Shown here piece after piece: positions 36,600 to 45,802 of a stretch of 64,000 nt of DNA. This DNA comes from CAVUPF01 sp963743285 (GTDB taxonomy: Bacteria > Actinomycetota > Thermoleophilia > Solirubrobacterales > 70-9): the NCBI GenBank assembly GCA_963743285.1, contig CAVUPF010000010.1:1-64000 (forward strand), written 5' to 3'. The stretch's first letter is position 1; each line of letters begins with the position of its first letter. The notes beneath the pieces were generated by a model that was given only the letters and a program-made list of their open reading frames with translations, did no database searches and had not been told where the DNA came from. Both the position numbers and the translations under genes were made by a program.

Positions 36600-37691
36600 A
36601 TGAAAGCTCTCGTCTATCACGGTCCCGGTCAGCGGGGTTGGGACACCGTCGAGGATCCCGGGACTGTCGATCCGACGGACATCGTCGTGCGCATCGACAC
36701 GACGACTATCTGCGGCACCGACCTGCACATCCTCAAAGGCGACGTGCCCGAGACGAAGCCAGGCACGGTGCTCGGCCATGAGGCCGTCGGAACCGTGCTC
36801 GAGCTGGGAGACAGCGTCACCACCGTCTCAGAGGGCGACCGCGTGCTGATGTCCTGTATCAGCTCCTGTGGGCGCTGTCGCTACTGCAAAGAAGGCCAGT
36901 ACGGCCAATGCCTCGGCGGCGGCGGCTGGATCTTCGGACACCTGATCGACGGCGTGCAGGCCGAGTACGCGCGGGTCCCGTTCGCCGACAACTCGGTCTA
37001 CCGGGTGCCTGACCAGCTCAGCGACGAGCAGGTCCTCTTCCTCGCAGACATCCTGCCGACCGCCTACGAGGTTGGCGTACTCAACGGAACGGTGCGGCCC
37101 GGAGACGTGGTGGCGATAGTCGGCGCCGGCCCAATCGGGCTCGCCGCGATCCTGACGGCGCGGCTCTACACCCCGGGACGGATCGTCGCGATCGACCTGG
37201 CGGATGCCAGGCTCAATCGAGCGAGCCAGTTCGGCGCCGACACCACGATCAACAACGGAATCGAGGACGCGCGCGCAAAGGTCATGGAGCTGACCGACGG
37301 GCTCGGGGCCGACGTGGCGATCGAGGCGGTCGGGGTCCCGGACACATTCGAGCTGGCGGCGGACCTGATCCGGCCGGGAGGGCACGTCGCCAACGTAGGC
37401 GTCCACGGGCACCCTGCCAACCTTCATCTCGAGACGCTCTGGATCCGGGACGTCACCGTGACGACCGGGCTCGTCGATACCCGCACGATCCCGCAGCTGA
37501 TGCAGCTGATCGCCGAGGGCCGTCTCGACCCGACGATGTTCGCGACGCACCGTTTCCCCCTCGCGGACACGATGGCGGCCTACGACACATTTGCCGACGC
37601 GGCGTCCACCGACGCCCTCAAGGTGGTGCTTAGCGGCTCAGAGGCGGCTCACAGTTCAGACAGGGATGTCGCCGCGAGCGTGGTTGCCTGA
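36600..37691 (+). CDS. Zinc-dependent alcohol dehydrogenase (MDR family)
   Basis: 363 residues from the ATG at 36600, chosen for its CAGGAGG ribosome site over an upstream in-frame start. Catalytic zinc ligands lie in TICGTDLHILKGD and GHEAVGTV, and the structural zinc site in CGRCRYCKEGQYGQC. The nucleotide fold is VAIVGAGPIGLAAI, with the acidic residue of VAIDLAD favouring NAD. It interconverts an alcohol and an aldehyde; the substrate is unknown, though ethanol or a similar short alcohol is plausible as a sink for reducing power. Confidence 0.88.
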   Translation: MKALVYHGPGQRGWDTVEDPGTVDPTDIVVRIDTTTICGTDLHILKGDVPETKPGTVLGHEAVGTVLELGDSVTTVSEGDRVLMSCISSCGRCRYCKEGQYGQCLGGGGWIFGHLIDGVQAEYARVPFADNSVYRVPDQLSDEQVLFLADILPTAYEVGVLNGTVRPGDVVAIVGAGPIGLAAILTARLYTPGRIVAIDLADARLNRASQFGADTTINNGIEDARAKVMELTDGLGADVAIEAVGVPDTFELAADLIRPGGHVANVGVHGHPANLHLETLWIRDVTVTTGLVDTRTIPQLMQLIAEGRLDPTMFATHRFPLADTMAAYDTFADAASTDALKVVLSGSEAAHSSDRDVAASVVA

Positions 37692-37900
37692 TCGGCGCCG
37701 GGCCCCAGCAATCCGAGTGCCGGCTCGGCTTCCTCAGGCCGCGGCGCGTAGCGCTCTGAGGATGGGACGCGGCTGAGCGCCGCGGCGAGCAAGCAGGCGA
37801 CCCCCCCGACCGCGAGCCCGAAGCGCGGGCCGATGTACTCGCTGACAGCGCCGAGGATCGTCGACACAGGGACGACCCAACGGCGACTCTGAACATGCAC
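37649..37900 (-). pseudogene. MFS transporter C-terminal remnant
   Basis: On the reverse strand, TILGAVSEYIGPRFGLAVGG, followed by VACLLAAAL, matches the last helix region of MFS proteins (loop plus segment 11/12). It then degenerates and overlaps the end of the alcohol dehydrogenase gene. The rest of the transporter is missing, so this is a leftover of a replaced gene. Confidence 0.5.
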
Positions 37901-38061
37901 ATGTCAGACAGGGGAAAGCCGAACCAAATCCACGGTATTACCCCGATGACGGTTCGTCGCGCCAGATGGAGAATCGGCCGATCCTGCACTGCGCTCGGGG
38001 CGACCACTCAAGCACCGCAGCCCGCGGACGCCATATATCCAAATATCGCGGAGGTCATTCG

Positions 38062-38562
38062 ATGGACAGATCAGCAGTTACCGAGGAGCGTCCCGCTCTT
38101 GCGGACAGCATCGCCTACTGGCTCATCTACCCCGGGATCTACATCCTCACCGGATTCCTCTGGTACTACGCCTTCAAGGAGAAGATCTTCGACGACGGCG
38201 CTGTCGCGCCGGCGCCGATCAAGAAAGAGTTCGCCGGTTCCTTCATCGCCTCCTTCCCGGGCACGAGCCTGGCATGGGGCATCCTGGGAGTTGCGGAGGG
38301 ACTGGTAGTCGTCGCGCTAATCGTCAGCCTGGTCCGCCGCGAGATCCTCCCCCAGCGGGCCAAGCCTTGGCTGCTGAGCGCCCTGGGCTTCTCGATGCTG
38401 ATCTTCGCGGTGCTCGCGTTTGGACAGAGCATGACCTCGCAATTCGAAAGCGTCGCTCAGCTCTACTCCTACTTCGCCGCGACCGCGGTGATCATCGTCT
38501 TGGTCTTGTTGATGCCGCCCTACCGCCCGGCGCGCTGGCTCTCGGGACTGGCGCGACGCTGA
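38062..38562 (+). CDS. Four-helix membrane protein, unknown function
   Basis: 166 residues from the ATG at 38062, with a strong GGAGG ribosome site. Four membrane segments: YWLIYPGIYILTGFLWYYAF, LAWGILGVAEGLVVVALIVSLV, WLLSALGFSMLIFAVLAFG and YFAATAVIIVLVLLM. The topology recalls DoxX-like or small quinone-associated proteins, without a matching signature. It stands alone between the ADH gene and the decayed usp fragment. Confidence 0.6.
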   Translation: MDRSAVTEERPALADSIAYWLIYPGIYILTGFLWYYAFKEKIFDDGAVAPAPIKKEFAGSFIASFPGTSLAWGILGVAEGLVVVALIVSLVRREILPQRAKPWLLSALGFSMLIFAVLAFGQSMTSQFESVAQLYSYFAATAVIIVLVLLMPPYRPARWLSGLARR

Positions 38563-38626
38563 GGTGTCTTCGACACAAGTGATGTTCCATTCATTGCAGC
38601 CAGCATGGATATAATCAACTGCGGAT

Positions 38627-38755
38627 CGTCCCTTTCCTGGAAGCGCCAGCCAGTATGTCTCGCAGGCCAGTCCCATCCCCGTACTGATAGTTCACGCTGA
38701 GAAGGGCGCCGCTCGTACCCGATGAGTGATCTCGAGGTCCTCCCGGACGGCCAGC
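38627..38755. pseudogene. Remnant of a convergent usp-ackA gene end
   Basis: Rightward, the bases read GSASQYVSQASPIPVLIVHA then a stop at 38723-38725, nearly the same as the C-terminus of the intact stress-protein gene at 45344. Leftward, the same bases read REDLEITHRVRAA, matching the end of the acetate kinase at 45772. Both genes therefore overlapped tail to tail here too, and a second copy of that locus once stood at this site. Confidence 0.75.
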
Positions 38756-38778
38756 CAGGCGATTGATCTGGGCGAGCA

Positions 38779-41538
38779 CTACCGCAAAGCGCCGTGATCT
38801 ATGCGGCGTCGCACGACGGAACGGCGTAGCTCGTCTGCACCCCAGACTACCAAGGGATAGGGAAGCAGCAGAACCACGTCACGCAGGGGTAGTGGCGCAG
38901 TTCCCAGCAGCGATTGCAACGGCGGCGCGTAGACGAAGATCGCGGCGAGCAGCAACTCAGCCACAATAGCGCCGAGCAGATAGCGGTTGCTGAAGACGCC
39001 GATCAAACGCAGGGAGGCTCGTCTCGTTCGCACGGCGAAAGCGGTGCCGATTTGCCCGGCCACCATCCCGAGGAAGGTCATCGTGGTGGCCTGGAGGTAA
39101 GCGTAATGAAGCGGCTGGCCCACGCCGACCGGATCGCCGGAGTGCCACCCCGCACGGGCCAAGACATAGAAGAACCCGGCGAGTGACAGTGCGGTGACTA
39201 TTACACCCAGGAAGAGCCAGGACCGGATCAGCATCGGCCCCTGAATGACGCCCTCTGAGCGCGGGCGCGGCGGCCGATCCATGCTGCCGGGCTCGATCGG
39301 GTCGCGGCTCAGCGCGAGCGAAGGGAGCGTCTCGGTGCCAACGTCGAAGGCCAACAGCTGCAGCACGGTGAGCGGGAGAGGGATAAGCCCGCCGGAGAGC
39401 GCAAACAAGAGGAATGGCACGACCTCCGGCGTGGCGTGCGCGAAGATGTACTGGATGAATTTGCGGACATTGTCATAGACCTGTCGGCCCGCCTCGATCG
39501 CGACGACGATGGTGGCGAAGTTGTCATCGGTGAGCACCATTGTTGAGGCCTCGCGTGCGACGTCTGTTCCTGAGCGACCCATTGCGACGCCGATGTCCGC
39601 GCTGCGCAGTGCCGGCGCGTCGTTGACACCATCCCCTGTCATCGCCACCACGTGACCCTGACCGCGCAGGACCTCGGCGATTTGCAGCTTGGCCTCGGGC
39701 GAAGCCCGAGCAAAGATCACCTCCTGCCCACCGGCAAGGACATCCTGCAGCTCCTTCTCATGCCGATGGTCGACTATTTGGGCGTTGACCACGACCGGGT
39801 CCTCACTGCCGATGCCCACTTGATGAGCGATTGCCGCCGCAGTCAGAGGATGGTCGCCAGTGATGAGCACCACGCGTATTCCGGCGCTGTGACAGCGCGC
39901 GACGGCCTCAGTCACCTCGGCACGGGGCGGATCGCGCATCGTGACAAGCCCTAGGAAGCACAGCTTGCACTCGGCATCGTCGCGGGCCGGTGGTTGCCCG
40001 CCCGCAGGTAGAGAGCGGCGCGCCAGCGCCAGAACACGCAGACCTTGACTGGCAAAGCTCTCCATTTGCCTTGTCACATGCTCACGCTGCGCCGAATCCA
40101 TTGAACGCTCCACGCCATCAGCTAGGAGGACACTCGTGCACCGCGGGAGTACCGACTCCGGTGCCCCCTTTGTGTTCAGCCAGTCATGGCCCTCGCCGCT
40201 GTCCAAGGTCGACATCAGCTTGCGCTGCGGGTCGAAGTTGTACTGGTGAGAACGCCGAAGCTCTCGACTCGAGGCATCAAATTGGAGACCCAGTGTCCTG
40301 GCAGCGATGAGTAGCGCCACCTCAGTTGGATCCCCGCTGGGCTGCCCGTCGGACTCAAGCTGCGCGTTGTTGCACGCAGTGGCAACCTCGGCCAATGCCG
40401 TGAGTGCGGTGTCGGTCTGACCTCCGGAAGGTTGGATTGGATCGGCGATGTCCAGCGCAATCTCGCTCGTCACAGTCCAAGCCACGACGGGACTCATGCG
40501 GTTCTCGGTCAGCGTCCCGGTCTTGTCGGTGCAGATGACGTCGGTGGAACCCAGGGTCTCCACGGCGCTCAAGCGCTTGACCAGAGCCCCTTTTCGAGCC
40601 AGCGCGCTCACCGCGACGGCCAACGCCAGGGTGATCACAGGCAGCAGTCCCTCAGGCACGTTTCCGGCGAGCAGACCGACCGCGAACACAACGCTGTTCT
40701 CAAGAGACAGGCCGGCCCCAAGGATCGCGATGGGAACGAAGGCGACGGCCATTCCCACCGCGATGCCGGCGATCAGCCACGCGACCCGGCGCACCTGCCC
40801 CTCGAGCGGGCTCGGCTCCTCCTTGACCCGCTCAGACAGCGCGGCAATGCGCCCCAGCTCGGTGTGCATCGCCGTGGCGACGACGACACCTTGAGCCTCT
40901 CCCCCGGTACAGCTGGTGCCGCTGAAGAGCAGATCTTGCGCGGCGATCCGCGGGACACCTACGTCCACCAGCTCGGCCGAGCGTAGCGCCGGGGCGGACT
41001 CGCCGGTGAGGGTGGAGAGATCGACCTCGACCGCGCCTGAGAGTAAGCGCATGTCGGCCGCGATGCGATCGCCCTCCTCAACGATGACAACATCACCGGG
41101 GACGAGCGCATTAGCCGTGACCACAGTAGGTTTCTCGCCACGCAGCACCTTTACCTCCTGAGGCATGAACTGCGCCAGGGCCTCGACGGCCCGCCCAGCT
41201 TGCAACTCCTGTACAAAGGCGAACAGGGCGTTGAGCAGAATCACCAACAGGACCGCGATGGCAACCGTGGGACTACCGACCGCAAAGGACAGGATCGCTG
41301 CGAGCCACAGTAGAAGCGCAAGCGGGTGGGTCAGCTGACGCGCCAGTTCGCGTGGCCAGTGACGGTCGCCACGGTGTCGCAGCTCGTTCGGGCCATACTG
41401 GATCAATCGCCGTTGCGCCTCGGCCGCTGAGAGGCCCGTCGGCGAAGCGCGTAGATCACGCAATAGAAGTCCCACCTGCTCGGTGGGATCTACCTGAGCC
41501 TCTACCTCGACCGTGCTGTCCGGATCGGGCGAGGCCAC
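38779..41538 (-). CDS. P-type cation-transporting ATPase (CtpF/type II-like)
   Basis: 919 residues, complete. N-terminal cation-ATPase domain, the actuator loop with LTGESAP, GNVPEGLLPVITLALAVAV in segment 4 (the PEGLL form of Ca2+ or Na+/K+-type pumps), the phosphorylation site ICTDKTGTLTENRM, KGAPESVL for nucleotide binding and TGDGVNDAPALRSADIGVAMG as hinge. Ten membrane segments. It exports or imports a cation, probably Ca2+ or a monovalent ion. It follows treT by 9 bases. A related pump (CtpF) belongs to the mycobacterial dormancy regulon. Confidence 0.92.
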   Translation of the reverse strand: MASPDPDSTVEVEAQVDPTEQVGLLLRDLRASPTGLSAAEAQRRLIQYGPNELRHRGDRHWPRELARQLTHPLALLLWLAAILSFAVGSPTVAIAVLLVILLNALFAFVQELQAGRAVEALAQFMPQEVKVLRGEKPTVVTANALVPGDVVIVEEGDRIAADMRLLSGAVEVDLSTLTGESAPALRSAELVDVGVPRIAAQDLLFSGTSCTGGEAQGVVVATAMHTELGRIAALSERVKEEPSPLEGQVRRVAWLIAGIAVGMAVAFVPIAILGAGLSLENSVVFAVGLLAGNVPEGLLPVITLALAVAVSALARKGALVKRLSAVETLGSTDVICTDKTGTLTENRMSPVVAWTVTSEIALDIADPIQPSGGQTDTALTALAEVATACNNAQLESDGQPSGDPTEVALLIAARTLGLQFDASSRELRRSHQYNFDPQRKLMSTLDSGEGHDWLNTKGAPESVLPRCTSVLLADGVERSMDSAQREHVTRQMESFASQGLRVLALARRSLPAGGQPPARDDAECKLCFLGLVTMRDPPRAEVTEAVARCHSAGIRVVLITGDHPLTAAAIAHQVGIGSEDPVVVNAQIVDHRHEKELQDVLAGGQEVIFARASPEAKLQIAEVLRGQGHVVAMTGDGVNDAPALRSADIGVAMGRSGTDVAREASTMVLTDDNFATIVVAIEAGRQVYDNVRKFIQYIFAHATPEVVPFLLFALSGGLIPLPLTVLQLLAFDVGTETLPSLALSRDPIEPGSMDRPPRPRSEGVIQGPMLIRSWLFLGVIVTALSLAGFFYVLARAGWHSGDPVGVGQPLHYAYLQATTMTFLGMVAGQIGTAFAVRTRRASLRLIGVFSNRYLLGAIVAELLLAAIFVYAPPLQSLLGTAPLPLRDVVLLLPYPLVVWGADELRRSVVRRRIDHGALR

Positions 41539-41547
41539 CGGGCGGAC

Positions 41548-42828
41548 TCAGCCCTGAGCGGTTGGGGGCAGCAGTCGCTGGAGGGTTGGGGCTGCGGGGC
41601 CGAGTGTGGATAAGAGCCTGAGCTCCTCCATCAACAGGCGTGGCAGCAGGAAGTGCTCCCGTACGTGAGCGCGTCCGCTTTGGCCGAGCTGATCTGCCAA
41701 CTCGCGGTCCCTCAGCAGCCCCAGCATCGCGGCTGCGCACTCCTCGACGGAGTTGACCAGTAGTCCACCGATCCCCTCCGGCATCTGCATCGGTATGCCA
41801 CCGGCGCGCCCGGCGACCACAGGCGTGCCCTTCCACAGCGACTCGGAGACCACAAGCCCAAAGCCCTCGCGAATCGACTTCTGCACGATGACCTCGGAGA
41901 GACGCTGAAAGGCGTTGACCTCGACATTGCCGACACCGGTGAGGTTGGTGTAGAGGTGAATCAGCGGATCTTCGGCGGCGTGCTCTGAGACCTGCCCGTA
42001 CACCTCCCAGCCCTCGGGATCGTCAAGCGCCATCGAGCCGACTAGTGCGAGCTGCAGCTCGGGGATCTCCTCGCGCACGAGTCGGTAGGCAGCAATGACG
42101 CCCAGCGGGTCCTTCCACGCGTCAAAGCGCGAGACCTGTGTGACGAGTCGCCCAGGGAGCTCCACGCCTATCCAGTCAAGGATCTGTTGCGCGGTATTGA
42201 CGTCGAGATCGAGGTTCTTGGGGCTGAGCGGGTCGATCGCCGGGGCGATGGCCTCGACACGCTCGACCGGCAGGTCGGGTGGAACGAACTCCGCCATCGT
42301 GAACACTGCTGCGTCAAATTCAGCTAGGTAAGGCCGCAAGAACGCCCAGGTGTCGGCGTTGGGCTCGGAGGTGTCGATGTGACAGCGCCAGACCCAGCTG
42401 GCGTCTCCCTTACTGTGAAGCATCGGCAACGCAGCTGGCTGAGGATCGTGCACGACGATGAAGTCATAGCTGCCGTCTAGCGCCTCGGCGTTCTCCTGCG
42501 TACAGTCCAGGTAGGCCGTTTGCTCTGCCTCGCTCAGTGCCTGCGGCGCGCCCTGAAGGCCGTTGTGCAGCGCCTTGGTGGCCCGAAAGAAATCCTGGCG
42601 CCCGGTGATGACCTCCCAGTCAACCGTGAGTCCAAGATCAAGCAATAAGGGTACGGAGGAGCGCAGGAGCTCAGACACCCCGCCCCCGTAGGCGGTCGCG
42701 TTGATGTGCAGGATGCGAGCGCCCTTCAAGGCGCGAGCATGAACATGTAGCTCCTCAAGAATGTGCTCGGGAACTATGCCCCGGTAAGCATCGAGTGGCC
42801 AACGGCCGACGGCTACCTTCTGGAGCAT
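41548..42828 (-). CDS. treT: Trehalose synthase TreT (GT4 glycosyltransferase)
   Basis: 426 residues. The N-terminal block LHINATAYGGGVSELLRSSVPLL and the middle CHIDTSEPNADTW are characteristic of the TreT/trehalose phosphorylase group. The nucleotide-sugar site is the GT4 motif REGFGLVVSESLWKGTPVVAG (two glutamates seven residues apart). TreT forms trehalose from an NDP-glucose and glucose, a compatible solute and energy store. It is the first gene of a unit with the P-type ATPase. The upstream 230 bases (42829-43058) hold no gene. Confidence 0.88.
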   Translation of the reverse strand: MLQKVAVGRWPLDAYRGIVPEHILEELHVHARALKGARILHINATAYGGGVSELLRSSVPLLLDLGLTVDWEVITGRQDFFRATKALHNGLQGAPQALSEAEQTAYLDCTQENAEALDGSYDFIVVHDPQPAALPMLHSKGDASWVWRCHIDTSEPNADTWAFLRPYLAEFDAAVFTMAEFVPPDLPVERVEAIAPAIDPLSPKNLDLDVNTAQQILDWIGVELPGRLVTQVSRFDAWKDPLGVIAAYRLVREEIPELQLALVGSMALDDPEGWEVYGQVSEHAAEDPLIHLYTNLTGVGNVEVNAFQRLSEVIVQKSIREGFGLVVSESLWKGTPVVAGRAGGIPMQMPEGIGGLLVNSVEECAAAMLGLLRDRELADQLGQSGRAHVREHFLLPRLLMEELRLLSTLGPAAPTLQRLLPPTAQG

Positions 42829-43058
42829 CGAGTCCTCGCCTTCTGGGGCATATAGAGAGCGCAGCGGCTTGTGGGCGTATCCGCAGCCCTCGGCGATGGC
42901 GTGGCTGCGTTCCTAGCGTGTCGCATCGTAGCGGTCACCTCGCGCAAACAGGCCCACCTTTGATCTCCACAGACCGCTGGTTCCTGCTCGCTCGTCCTCT
43001 CAGCGACTCCCGCCGGGACCCTGCTTGCGGGCAGGCTGACCCGGGCCGCGGATCCGGC

Positions 43059-44021
43059 TCAGTCCTCGACTTCGCGGTAGTGCTCGCGCCAGATCACGCG
43101 GTATACGCGCAGATGGCGGGGCAGGTCCCGCAGGCCGGGGATGAACGGTATGCAGATCAGGGCGAGGCTGAGGATGGCCATGATGGTGAAGACCAGCAGA
43201 TCGCCGTTGGGCGATGCCTTAAATGGTTCGATCTGATACCAGAAGGTGTAGAGCCACAGCCAGACCTGGCCAGGGTAGCTGCCGGTCTCGTTCATCATCC
43301 CCCACTGGGTGCCGAGCAGGTGCTGGGATTCGGCCCGTTCTTCGAAGTATTCCCCGCCCGACAGGAAGAGCAGGGGCTTTGTGTAGTTGGTCTCATAGAA
43401 GCGGTGGTTGCCGGCCAGCAGAGCGCCGTCCAGGCCGCCGCTTTGGGCCAGCCCTAGCAGCGCCGCCATCATCGTCGCGACCGGGCCGTAGCGCCTGGCG
43501 GGAAGAACTGGCACGCTGCGCACGAAACGCGCCTTAGGCAGCGCTTCTTCATAGGCACCCGCCCAGGCTTCTCGCAGTTTGGGGGGCGCCGCCTGGTAGG
43601 CGGCGAGGGCGAGCCTTAGGCGCGGGTCGGCGGGAATCTCCGTCAGCGGTGCGATCACGTAGTCCTTCGCCGTGTCGATCGGGATGTGGACGCCGACCGC
43701 TTCCGCGGGGGAGATTCCGGCGATTTCTTGCGAGACGCCGGCGGTGTGGGTGTAGGGAGGGCCGTAGGTGGCGACGTCGCTGGTCCCGTCAAGCTCGGTG
43801 ACCGCGGTGGCGAGGAAGTCGGCGGGGTCCGCCTTCGCCCAGCTTTGGATCGTCGTCGCCGGGTCATCGGGAGAGGAGAAGAGGACGGTGAGCAAGACCG
43901 CGAGCCCGGTGATTACGGCGAGCGCGATGACGAACTCCTTGACCAGGTCATAGCGGACCCAGGGGCCGGGCCAGGGAGCAGCCTCATCCGCCATCTCAGT
44001 CGGTGGGGCCGGGGCGCTCAC
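43059..44021 (-). CDS. Cytochrome b C-terminal-type subunit
   Basis: 320 residues with a GTG start overlapping the cytochrome b stop (GTGA). A membrane segment near 30-50 (FVIALAVITGLAVLLTVLF) is followed by about 200 residues outside and two further segments near the end (VWLWLYTFWYQI; DLLVFTIMAILSLALICIPFI). Arrangement and coupling suggest a subunit-IV-like partner of the b-type cytochrome, enlarged by an external domain. The PADPRLRLALAAYQ region has no recognised motif. Clear homology to subunit IV was not established. Confidence 0.6.
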   Translation of the reverse strand: MSAPAPPTEMADEAAPWPGPWVRYDLVKEFVIALAVITGLAVLLTVLFSSPDDPATTIQSWAKADPADFLATAVTELDGTSDVATYGPPYTHTAGVSQEIAGISPAEAVGVHIPIDTAKDYVIAPLTEIPADPRLRLALAAYQAAPPKLREAWAGAYEEALPKARFVRSVPVLPARRYGPVATMMAALLGLAQSGGLDGALLAGNHRFYETNYTKPLLFLSGGEYFEERAESQHLLGTQWGMMNETGSYPGQVWLWLYTFWYQIEPFKASPNGDLLVFTIMAILSLALICIPFIPGLRDLPRHLRVYRVIWREHYREVED

Positions 44022-44713
44022 GGTGCGCCGCCCTCACTCGGCGCCGCTTGGGCTGGCGGTTGCGTCACCGACGCCGCCCGCCTCGCCTTCGCCGGGTAGG
44101 GCGGCACCACCCCGTGGCGGCGGACCAAGAGCACGTGCGCAATGACCAGCGCGACCACGACCACCGGCAGCAAGATCACGTGGAACGTGTACATCTGGCC
44201 GAAGTCGGTGACGTTGAAGAAGGCGCCGACCCCGATCGAGTTGATGCCGTCCTTGCCCTGGGTGGCGATCCATTGGGAGTCGAAGTTCTGCTGGGAGAGG
44301 TAGCCGGTGAAGGCGGCGCCGATCGCGACCAGGAAGGTGATGGCGCCGGTCACCCAGGTGCGTCCCCGTCCGCCCCGCCAGGCGCCCATGAAGAACTTCC
44401 CCCAGAGGTGGACGACCATCGCGAAGAAGAACAGCTCCACCGCCCAGAGGTGGATGCTGTTGAAGAAGTGCCCTACGCTAGAGACGTGCCACCATTCGGG
44501 TCCCTTCAGGCCGAGGATGATCCCCGAGGCGACGACGACGATCAGCGCCGCGATCGTGACGACGCCGAAGACGTAGATCCACGAGGACACATAGGAGGGC
44601 TGGCGGTCGGGGAGGAGCTTCTCGGGCGGCAGGGCGCCGACCGCGCGTTCGCGCACCCAGGTCGTCCACATCTGGCGCTCCTCGGGGGACACTTGCCCCT
44701 CGCTCTCGCTCAC
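44018..44713 (-). CDS. Cytochrome b6-like membrane protein
   Basis: 231 residues from a GTG that overlaps the stop of the small upstream gene. Four membrane segments. The two heme b sites appear as His pairs in segments 2 and 4: SIHLWAVELFFFAMVVHLWG and YTFHVILLPVVVVALVIAHV. GYLSQQNFDSQW lies in the quinol-site loop. It is the electron-carrying core of a quinol-oxidising bc-type complex. No Rieske protein or cytochrome c gene is nearby, so the complex would need partners encoded elsewhere, or works differently. Confidence 0.82.
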   Translation of the reverse strand: MSESEGQVSPEERQMWTTWVRERAVGALPPEKLLPDRQPSYVSSWIYVFGVVTIAALIVVVASGIILGLKGPEWWHVSSVGHFFNSIHLWAVELFFFAMVVHLWGKFFMGAWRGGRGRTWVTGAITFLVAIGAAFTGYLSQQNFDSQWIATQGKDGINSIGVGAFFNVTDFGQMYTFHVILLPVVVVALVIAHVLLVRRHGVVPPYPAKARRAASVTQPPAQAAPSEGGAP

Positions 44714-44886
44714 GAGACCTTGCGGTGCTTCGGGAAGGGCAGCAGGACTGCGGCGATGAAGACGACGATCATCAGCAAGATCACTACGACGTTGGGCACC
44801 GACATCTGAAAGAAGTGCCAATGCACGTAATGCGCGGGGTGATTCAGGTCAAAAAGCGCGCCTGAGACCACAGGTACGGATACCAT
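44710..44886 (-). CDS. 58-residue membrane protein preceding cytochrome b
   Basis: ATG at 44886, stop at 44710-44712, overlapping the cytochrome b start by 4 bases (GTGA). It reads MVSVPVVSGALFDLNHPAHY, then a membrane helix VPNVVVILLMIVVFIAAVLL and ends in a basic tail PKHRKVS. A single-span subunit with a His-rich amphipathic start (HPAHYVHWHFF). GGGAGG lies about 14 bases before the start. Its coupling to cytochrome b argues that it is a real small subunit; no family name is known to me. Confidence 0.7.
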   Translation of the reverse strand: MVSVPVVSGALFDLNHPAHYVHWHFFQMSVPNVVVILLMIVVFIAAVLLPFPKHRKVS

Positions 44887-45343
44887 CGTGTTCGTTTGCC
44901 TCCCACCTTTTAGACTGGTTGAGGCGACGCTATAGCCTGGACTCTCCTTGTCAATCAGCTCTGCGGGAAACCCGAAGTAGCTCTACGGGAAACCGTATCT
45001 TCCGTTTGAGCTGTCATGGACGAGCAGCCCGCCACGCTCGGCGAGGATCGTCCGACCGCCGGCGGGCCCGGAGAGCAGCGCCGCTTCGGGAGGGCGTCGG
45101 GACCGCCGACCCAGAGGTTGCCGCCGCAGATCGATGATGAAGTGCGGGCAGCCGCGCAGCTGGCGGCGATAGTGTCTGCAGCCGGCGCCCTTGCTGGACG
45201 AGGCCGACCCCGGTGGCGACCTCCTAAACATGATCGCGCCGCTTGCGAGCCCATCCCAGGACACGCTCCTGGTGAGCGTTTCTGCCAGGGTGTTCAAGAG
45301 CCCCGCATGTCCGTCCCTGACCTACAGGACAGAGGAGAATGAA
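44887..45343. promoter_or_regulatory. Divergent intergenic region with 16-bp direct repeats
   Basis: Between the leftward cytochrome unit and the rightward usp gene. AGCTCTRCGGGAAACC occurs at 44957-44972 and 44979-44994, with one mismatch and a 22-base period (two helical turns); the second copy is part of the palindrome TACGG-GAAA-CCGTA. A related inverted version lies at 44999-45012. This looks like a multi-site regulator target. From 45016 to 45340 there is only decayed-looking sequence without an intact gene. Confidence 0.5.
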
Positions 45344-45802
45344 ATGTTCAGTCGGATTCTTGTCGCCTTCGATGGCTCGACCCATGCAAGACGGGCTCTT
45401 AAGGAGGCGGCCGACCTGGCCCGGGCGGGAGATGGCGAGCTGACCGTTCTCAGCGTGGCGCCCAACCCCTCGGCCTGGGTTCTCGGCGGCCCTGTGGCGC
45501 CGCCGATCAACATGAGTGAGCTCCAGGAAGGGATCGAGGCCTCCTATCGCGAGGAGCTCGACGATGCCGTGCAAGCGCTTCCCGACGATGTGCGAGCAAC
45601 GCTGAAGCTCCTCACCGGACGCGCGGCTGAGGAGATCGTCAAAGAGGCCACCTCTGGGGGCCATGACCTCGTTGTGGTCGGCTCACGCGGGCGCGGCGAG
45701 GTCAAGTCCCTGTTCCTGGGAAGCGTCAGCCAGCACGTCTCCCAGGCCAGCCCGATCCCGGTCCTGATCGTTCACGCAGAGGAGAGCGCCGCTCGCACCT
45801 GA
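45344..45802 (+). CDS. Universal stress protein
   Basis: 152 residues from the ATG at 45344 (GAGGAGA upstream). Single UspA domain: ILVAFDGSTHARRALKEAADLA with the Asp of the nucleotide site, and VVVGSRGRGEVKSLFLGSVSQHV, the G-x2-G-x9-G(S/T) ATP-binding pattern. Such proteins bind ATP and act in dormancy and stress. Its last 31 bases overlap, tail to tail, the end of the acetate kinase gene. A decayed copy of this junction lies at 38627. Confidence 0.9.
   Translation: MFSRILVAFDGSTHARRALKEAADLARAGDGELTVLSVAPNPSAWVLGGPVAPPINMSELQEGIEASYREELDDAVQALPDDVRATLKLLTGRAAEEIVKEATSGGHDLVVVGSRGRGEVKSLFLGSVSQHVSQASPIPVLIVHAEESAART

Noticed and set aside
45016..45340. Open frames in both directions before the usp gene
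   Set aside because: No start with a ribosome site, no motif and no neighbour support; probably decayed sequence.
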